From positions 1 to 11,950 of the forward strand of contig PCBP01000037.1 in NCBI GenBank assembly GCA_002730985.1: a stretch of DNA of 11,950 bases, given 5' to 3'. The notes under the pieces were generated by a model, which searched no databases, was not told the DNA's origin, and saw nothing but the letters and a program-made list of their open reading frames with translations. The position numbers and the translations under genes are program-made. Shown in pieces: positions 6,504 to 11,950 of the stretch (position 1 is the stretch's first letter; each line of letters starts with the position of its first letter). This DNA is from Flavobacteriales bacterium (GTDB lineage Bacteria > Bacteroidota > Bacteroidia > Flavobacteriales > BACL11).

Positions 6504-6536
6504 TGTAAAAATAAGTAATTTATAATCGTATTTTTG
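6501..6536 (+). promoter_or_regulatory. rsgA-dtd promoter (Bacteroidota type)
   Basis: TTTTG at 6501-6505 serves as a -33 element and TATTTTTG at 6529-6536 is a perfect TAnnTTTG -7 box, 23 nt apart, within the reported spacing range. The -7 box ends 5 nt before the rsgA ATG, so the transcript would have almost no leader. Confidence 0.6.
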
Positions 6537-6541
6537 CAATA

Positions 6542-7468
6542 ATGAATGGAATTGTAATTAAAACTACAGGAAAATACTATACTGTAAAAACGGATTCTAG
6601 TAAGATTGTTCAATGTCGTTTGAAAGGAAAGTTTCGTATTGCAGGTATTAAAAGTACTAATCCAATTGTAGTTGGGGATAGAGTAGAGATCGAACAAGAA
6701 TCCAAACTATGGATGATTGTAAAATTACAAGAAAGAAGAAATCAGATTCTAAGAAAATCCGTTAATCTATCCAAGCAAATACATATCATTGCCGCTAATA
6801 TTGATCAAGCAATTTTAATGATTACATTAGACAGTCCTATTACAACAACAGGTTTTATTGATAGGTTTCTAGTAGCTGCAAATGCTTATGGTATAGATGT
6901 TGTTTTGCTATTTAATAAAACAGATTTATTAATAGATACGCTCAAGTTAGAACAAGAAAATCTCCAGAAGATCTATGAAAAGATTGGCTATGAGTGTTTC
7001 TCTCTTTCAGTAATTAATGATGATTTATCTAATGTTAGAAATCTTATGAAAGGAAAGTTGAATATGATTTCTGGTCATTCTGGAGTAGGAAAATCTACAC
7101 TAATAAATAAGTTGCAGTCTAATTTAGACATCAAGACCAAGGAGGTCTCCGTTACTCACAGGCAGGGTCAACATACCACCACTTTCTCAGAGTTATATGA
7201 GTTAGATTTTGGAGCCTCTATCATTGATACTCCAGGAATAAGAGGCTTTGGTTTGGTAGCATTAGATATTAATAACATCGGAAATTATTTTCCTGAGTTC
7301 TTTGCTTTGAAAACAGCTTGTAAGTTTCATAATTGTATTCACAAAGAAGAGCCTCATTGTGCGGTGAAACGTAACTTAGCGAAAGGAGAGGTGGCTGAAA
7401 GTAGATATAAGAATTATTTAGACATGCTAATAGAAGAAGAGGACAATTTTAGAACTAATGATTATTAG
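6542..7468 (+). CDS. rsgA: Ribosome small subunit-dependent GTPase A
   Basis: RsgA (YjeQ/EngC) is a cytoplasmic circularly permuted GTPase that checks late maturation of the 30S subunit. The 308-residue product is full length. Residues ~1-65 form the OB fold (GxVIKTTGKYYTV, VVGDRVEI). The G motifs appear in permuted order: G4 NKTD (125-128), G1 GHSGVGKS (178-185) and G3 DTPG (229-232). A C-terminal zinc site uses Cys260, Cys265, His267 and Cys273. The start MNGIVIKTTGK matches Bacteroidota RsgA, supporting the ATG at 6542 although it is only 5 nt from the promoter box. Its TAG directly abuts the ATG of dtd with no spacer, so the two are translated from one mRNA, probably with coupling. All catalytic motifs are intact. 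Confidence 0.97.
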   Translation: MNGIVIKTTGKYYTVKTDSSKIVQCRLKGKFRIAGIKSTNPIVVGDRVEIEQESKLWMIVKLQERRNQILRKSVNLSKQIHIIAANIDQAILMITLDSPITTTGFIDRFLVAANAYGIDVVLLFNKTDLLIDTLKLEQENLQKIYEKIGYECFSLSVINDDLSNVRNLMKGKLNMISGHSGVGKSTLINKLQSNLDIKTKEVSVTHRQGQHTTTFSELYELDFGASIIDTPGIRGFGLVALDINNIGNYFPEFFALKTACKFHNCIHKEEPHCAVKRNLAKGEVAESRYKNYLDMLIEEEDNFRTNDY

Positions 7469-7921
7469 ATGAGAGCTGTAATTCAGAGAGTAAGTGAGGC
7501 TTCTGTATCTATTGATAATGAGATTGTTTCAGCTATAGATACTGGGATCTTAATTTTCTTAGGTATTGAAATTGATGATACTACAGCAGATTCTATATGG
7601 CTTGCTAATAAAATTGCACATCTAAGAATCTTTTCTGACGAAAAGGGTAGAATGAATAACTCTATTTTAGATATTGATGAAGAGGTCATTGTAGTGAGTC
7701 AGTTTACTTTACATGCAAAAACTAAGAAAGGAAATAGACCCTCTTATATAAAATCAGCTAAACCAGAGCAGGCAATTCCATTATACAGACAATTTAAAGA
7801 AGATTTATCTAAGTTGATTTCTAGAGAGATCTGTTCTGGTAAGTTTGGTGCAGACATGCAGGTGTCTTTAATAAATGACGGCCCTGTTACGATAATTATA
7901 GATACTAAGAATAAGGAATAA
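7469..7921 (+). CDS. dtd: D-aminoacyl-tRNA deacylase
   Basis: DTD hydrolyses D-aminoacyl-tRNA (and glycyl-tRNA-Ala mischarged species) in the cytoplasm, keeping D-amino acids out of proteins; the active dimer uses RNA backbone atoms for catalysis. The 150 residues are the normal family length. Diagnostic motifs are both present: SQFTL (77-81) and the cis-proline GP motif in NDGPVT (136-141). The N-terminus MRAVIQRVSEASVSI is typical and fixes the start at 7469, immediately after the rsgA stop codon. Its own stop (TAA 7919-7921) abuts the stop of the convergent lipoprotein gene with zero bases between, leaving no room for a terminator, so transcripts of the two genes must overlap. Confidence 0.97.
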   Translation: MRAVIQRVSEASVSIDNEIVSAIDTGILIFLGIEIDDTTADSIWLANKIAHLRIFSDEKGRMNNSILDIDEEVIVVSQFTLHAKTKKGNRPSYIKSAKPEQAIPLYRQFKEDLSKLISREICSGKFGADMQVSLINDGPVTIIIDTKNKE

Positions 7922-8641
7922 TTATTTTAGCATTCCATCAGGATCCCCATAGATATGTACAATTTCGATTTTGTCAGATATTGACATAACTCCTGGATTT
8001 ATCCCTGACTTTCCTTCAGGAATTTCTATATCTAACTTATTATAGTAATCTTCCCAGACACTCATAGTTTCATTAGTATTTGGATCTATAAAAGTCATAG
8101 GGCGCATGTTGAAGATACTGTCTGTAATAAATGCGTCATGAATCAATTCAGAACAATAGTATTTTCCATTATTTATTAAAAAACAATCATCATAATCTTC
8201 TCCAATTTTTGAATTTAAAAACCTAATACCATCTTGGATAGTATATCTGTATTCTTTTTTTAACCTTCCAACAATTACTTTTGGTTTATTATTCTGATCA
8301 AATGAGCGATTTAGGAAGCTATCAATTCTTGTTGTTTTAACTCCCCCGGGAAGAGCTTCTAAGACTTTAACATCTTGCTCTATACTATAAAAGTATTTTT
8401 CTTCAAACCTACTATCTGCATTATTGCAGAAAGGTATTTTGTCTTCAATAATAATTCCAACATGTGAAAGATTAGCCCCTTTATAACCTGGAGTAACAAT
8501 TTCAATAGCATCGCATAGTGGAGAAGAGTCCAAATCTTGAAAAAGCAAATCCCCCAATTGAAGCGTGAATGTATCTTCTTTTTGATTGTTGTTGCTACAT
8601 GCAATACACAAACTGATTAGTAGTATGAAGTATTTTCTCAT
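7922..8641 (-). CDS. YiiX/YebB-like permuted NlpC/P60 (papain-fold) lipoprotein
   Basis: The N-terminus MRKYFILLISLCIACSNN is a lipoprotein signal with Cys15 as the lipid-modified residue (position -3 is Cys rather than the usual Leu). The mature 225 residues match the permuted papain-like amidase family YiiX/NlpC-P60: LQLGDLLFQ (27-35), catalytic His60 in NLSHVGIII, Glu95 in VLEA followed by GV, and the late Cys163 in YYCSELI, which is the permuted nucleophile. These enzymes are thought to cut amide or thioester bonds in peptidoglycan or lipids; the substrate here is unknown. It is a single-gene unit downstream of the atpC terminator, with a TATCTTTG box 4 nt before the ATG, and converges on dtd with no intergenic base. 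The fold assignment is strong and the function general. Confidence 0.88.
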   Translation of the reverse strand: MRKYFILLISLCIACSNNNQKEDTFTLQLGDLLFQDLDSSPLCDAIEIVTPGYKGANLSHVGIIIEDKIPFCNNADSRFEEKYFYSIEQDVKVLEALPGGVKTTRIDSFLNRSFDQNNKPKVIVGRLKKEYRYTIQDGIRFLNSKIGEDYDDCFLINNGKYYCSELIHDAFITDSIFNMRPMTFIDPNTNETMSVWEDYYNKLDIEIPEGKSGINPGVMSISDKIEIVHIYGDPDGMLK

Positions 8642-8645
8642 TTGT

Positions 8646-8653
8646 CAAAGATA
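8646..8653 (-). promoter_or_regulatory. YiiX-like gene -7 box, fused to the atp terminator
   Basis: TATCTTTG on the minus strand is a perfect TAnnTTTG match ending 4 nt before the ATG (8641). Its first T is adjacent to or part of the T run of the atpC terminator, so any -33 element would fall inside the hairpin. Confidence 0.5.
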
Positions 8654-8683
8654 AAAAAGAGGATCGGTTATGATCCTCTTTTT
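8653..8683 (-). terminator. Rho-independent terminator after atpDC
   Basis: AAAAAGAGGATC (8654-8665) and GATCCTCTTTTT (8672-8683) form a perfect 12-bp inverted repeat with a 6-base loop. Read on the minus strand it ends in six T and lies 19 nt past the atpC stop. Its A and T flanks make it symmetric, so it could also stop plus-strand transcription. Confidence 0.9.
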
Positions 8684-8702
8684 ATTTCTTAGAGATTAAA
8701 AA

Positions 8703-8939
8703 TTAATCTGCTAAAACAATGATTTTATTGTTTTGCATCTCAATTACACCTCCATTAATATTAAACTTCTTAGTGTCTTTATCATGAGTAATTACTCTTA
8801 TTTCTCCATTACTAAGAGTAGATATGATTGGCGCGTGATTATTAAGTATCTCAAATTCTCCATTTGTCCCTGGGAATTTAACTGAATTCACTTCTCCAGA
8901 AAACAATTTCTTTTCAGGTGTAATAATTTCTAGTGTCAT
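8703..8939 (-). CDS. atpC: ATP synthase F1 epsilon subunit
   Basis: AtpC is the epsilon subunit of the F1 central stalk, coupling proton flow in Fo to rotation and inhibiting ATP hydrolysis in many bacteria. The 78 residues carry only the N-terminal beta-sandwich: MTLEIITPEKKLFSGEV at the start, then FPGTNGEFEILNNHAPIIS, then the end of the sandwich NGGVIEMQNNKIIVLAD. The C-terminal two-helix inhibitory domain of longer epsilon subunits (~130 residues) is absent, as is usual in Bacteroidota. It starts 7 nt after the atpD stop and is cotranscribed with it; a strong terminator follows. Confidence 0.96.
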   Translation of the reverse strand: MTLEIITPEKKLFSGEVNSVKFPGTNGEFEILNNHAPIISTLSNGEIRVITHDKDTKKFNINGGVIEMQNNKIIVLAD

Positions 8940-8946
8940 TGTCTTT

Positions 8947-10509
<1,563 letters not shown>

Positions 10510-10558
10510 CTATTTTTAAATTGTTCGTTACTAATAAATAAGGGTTTAAATTAATTGT

Positions 10559-10566
10559 TAATTTTG
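10559..10566 (+). promoter_or_regulatory. ribF promoter -7 box
   Basis: TAATTTTG matches TAnnTTTG perfectly and lies 37 nt before the GTG start of ribF, in the divergent region shared with atpD. No -33 TTG is found at normal spacing. Confidence 0.45.
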
Positions 10567-10603
10567 AACATTTTTTCAACATAAGAAAATAGATTCAAGT
10601 TAA

Positions 10604-11539
10604 GTGAAAATATACCATTCTATTGAGGATTTCCCCTCAAACATAAATACAATAGTTACTATTGGCACCTTTGACGGGGTACATAAGGGCCATAAAACCA
10701 TTATTAGTCGTTTAAATGAGATTGCAAAACAGCAGAGGTTAGAGAGTGTGCTGTTAACCTTTGATCCTCATCCTAGACATGTGATTTATCCTGACGACCA
10801 AGAGTTAAGATTAATTCATACAGTCAAGGAGAAAACAGAAGCCTTGCATAAGACTGGCTTGCATAATCTTATTCTTCATACATTCACAAAAGATTTCTCT
10901 AGAACAACGTCGGTAAATTTTATTAGAGATATTTTGGTAGATAGACTTAATATGAAGTATATGGTAGTTGGTTTTGATCATCATTTTGGGAAAAACAGGG
11001 AAGGGACTTTTGATAATCTACTTGAGTTATCATATTTATATGGTTTTAAAATTGAGAGAATCCAGCCTCAGAATATAGGTACGGTTACCATTAGCTCTAC
11101 TAAAATTAGAAATGCAATTTTGGATGGCGACTTTAAGAAAGCAAATTCTTATTTGTCTTCTAATTTTTCTATTACGGCAAGAGTAATTCAAGGAAACAAG
11201 GTTGGAAATAAGATCGGTTTTCCAACTGCCAATATGCATGTAGAGAGTCAGTGGAAGATTATTCCTAAGAAAGGTGTCTATGCAGTTAAAGCATGCGTTA
11301 ATAATCAAGATTACTTTGGGATGTTAAATTTAGGAAATCGCCCAACGATTCCGGATGATTCTTTTGTGATTGAAGTCCATCTTTTTGATTTCCTAGGTGT
11401 TATATATAATAAAGAGTTAAAGATTGAGTTTGTTCAAAGGGTTAGAGATGAGAAGAAATTTCCAGATTTAGAGGCACTAAAATCTCAGCTTAAAATTGAT
11501 GAAATAAATTGTAGACGGATTTTTAATTTGATAAGGTAG
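10604..11539 (+). CDS. ribF: Bifunctional riboflavin kinase / FAD synthetase
   Basis: RibF phosphorylates riboflavin to FMN and then adenylylates FMN to FAD, in the cytoplasm. The 311 residues show the two domains in order. The nucleotidyltransferase domain (~1-180) has VTIGTFDGVHKGH (18-30, the HIGH-like site), FDPHPR (53-58), GFDHHFGKNR (123-132) and SSTKIR (164-169). The riboflavin kinase barrel (~185-311) has GNKVGNKIGFPTANM (197-211, PTAN motif), GVYAVK, and LNLGNRPT. The start is GTG at 10604; the resulting MKIYHSIEDF matches Bacteroidota RibF N-termini and no in-frame ATG fits better. It is divergent from atpD and converges on the uvrD-like gene, ending 33 nt before that gene's stop. 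No riboflavin (FMN) riboswitch is seen in its leader. Confidence 0.96.
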   Translation: MKIYHSIEDFPSNINTIVTIGTFDGVHKGHKTIISRLNEIAKQQRLESVLLTFDPHPRHVIYPDDQELRLIHTVKEKTEALHKTGLHNLILHTFTKDFSRTTSVNFIRDILVDRLNMKYMVVGFDHHFGKNREGTFDNLLELSYLYGFKIERIQPQNIGTVTISSTKIRNAILDGDFKKANSYLSSNFSITARVIQGNKVGNKIGFPTANMHVESQWKIIPKKGVYAVKACVNNQDYFGMLNLGNRPTIPDDSFVIEVHLFDFLGVIYNKELKIEFVQRVRDEKKFPDLEALKSQLKIDEINCRRIFNLIR

Positions 11540-11572
11540 TTGAAAGTTGTTAATATACAGAGTCTGTAATTA

Positions 11573-11950
11573 TCAAGTTAATATTTCTAATTTGGCAAAT
11601 TTTAACAATAGTTGTTTTTGCCCAATACCATTAAAAAATACGGTCGCTTTCTTGTTGCTCCCTTCGCCTGTTATGCTTAATACCTTCCCCTCTCCAAATT
11701 TATTGTGTTTTACCCGTATCCCATTTGTAATTTTACTTAGATCACTTGCATTAATATTTATATTTTTAGCCCTATTAATATTGGTTAAGTTTTTGGGTAG
11801 AATTAAATTCTTGTTAGCTGGAGAGTATTTATTTACTGTGTCTCTTGTTTTAGCATAAATCTTATGTGGGAGATAATCTTTCTTGTTTAATGAAATCTCC
11901 TTTTTCTCAAGGTAATTCTCATCTAGCTCACTAATAAATCTGCTTGGTTC
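11573..11950 (-). CDS. UvrD/PcrA-family ATP-dependent DNA helicase, C-terminal part
   Basis: The minus-strand frame is open from the window edge to TGA (11575-11573), 125 residues. It begins EPSRFISELDENYL, the PSRFL/I segment after helicase motif VI in superfamily 1 helicases. It then has a variable linker rich in Lys and Asn, and ends in the tudor-like C-terminal domain of UvrD/PcrA: GIRVKHNKFGEGKVLSI, then ATVFFNGIGQKQLLL and KFAKLEIL. The motor motifs lie outside the window. These 3'-5' helicases act in nucleotide excision and mismatch repair and in clearing proteins from DNA. The gene converges on ribF with a 33-nt gap. Assignment to UvrD/PcrA is confident; which paralogue it is cannot be told. 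Confidence 0.92.
   Translation of the reverse strand, partial: EPSRFISELDENYLEKKEISLNKKDYLPHKIYAKTRDTVNKYSPANKNLILPKNLTNINRAKNININASDLSKITNGIRVKHNKFGEGKVLSITGEGSNKKATVFFNGIGQKQLLLKFAKLEILT

Noticed and set aside
11556..11568. TACAGA-G-TCTGTA palindrome between ribF and the helicase gene
   Set aside because: Loop of one base and no T run on either strand; too weak for a terminator call.
11547..11858. A 103-codon plus-strand ORF after ribF with hydrophobic stretches
   Set aside because: It is antisense to the clear C-terminal domain of the UvrD/PcrA helicase; the hydrophobic look comes from reading Lys/Asn-rich codons backwards.

Overview
The window is AT-rich DNA, most likely from a marine-type member of the Bacteroidota, order Flavobacteriales. 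Five things support this: a GldA-type gliding ABC ATPase; secreted proteins sharing a short C-terminal tail typical of type IX secretion (T9SS) substrates; a two-gene atpD-atpC cluster without the rest of the ATP synthase operon; promoter -7 boxes of the Bacteroidota form TAnnTTTG before six genes; and no strong Shine-Dalgarno sequences.

Layout, left to right. 1-1187 (minus): 5' part of a large secreted Asp-box/beta-propeller protein, cut by the window edge. 1199-1224: terminator hairpin. 1243-2502 (minus): metK, S-adenosylmethionine (SAM) synthase. 2503-2690: metK leader, holding a SAM-II type riboswitch directly after a promoter and a downstream anti-aptamer segment. 2691-2934 (plus): a SAM-I (S-box) aptamer cut off in its P4 region and joined to the last ~57 codons of a methylenetetrahydrofolate reductase gene (metF). 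This looks like the scar of a deletion that removed a methionine biosynthesis operon. 2931-3632 (minus): short gldA-like ATPase gene. 3651-6491 (minus): apparent operon of a secreted HxxxHxxH protein, a 35-codon ORF, and a secreted phosphodiesterase-LamG protein. 6542-7921 (plus): rsgA-dtd, ribosome assembly GTPase and D-aminoacyl-tRNA deacylase. 7922-8641 (minus): YiiX-like lipoprotein. 8654-8683: terminator. 8703-10455 (minus): atpD-atpC. 10604-11539 (plus): ribF. 11573-11950 (minus): 3' end of a UvrD/PcrA helicase gene.

Most genes are core housekeeping genes plus secreted accessory proteins. No defence system, prophage, transposon, CRISPR array or RNA gene other than the riboswitches was seen. 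The most informative region is the 430 bp between metK and gldA. There two unrelated classes of SAM-sensing RNA lie back to back on opposite strands; one still leads into metK, while the other has lost its operon and part of its own aptamer. A second theme is that several genes have a TAnnTTTG box only 4-5 nt before the start codon, which predicts leaderless or nearly leaderless mRNAs.
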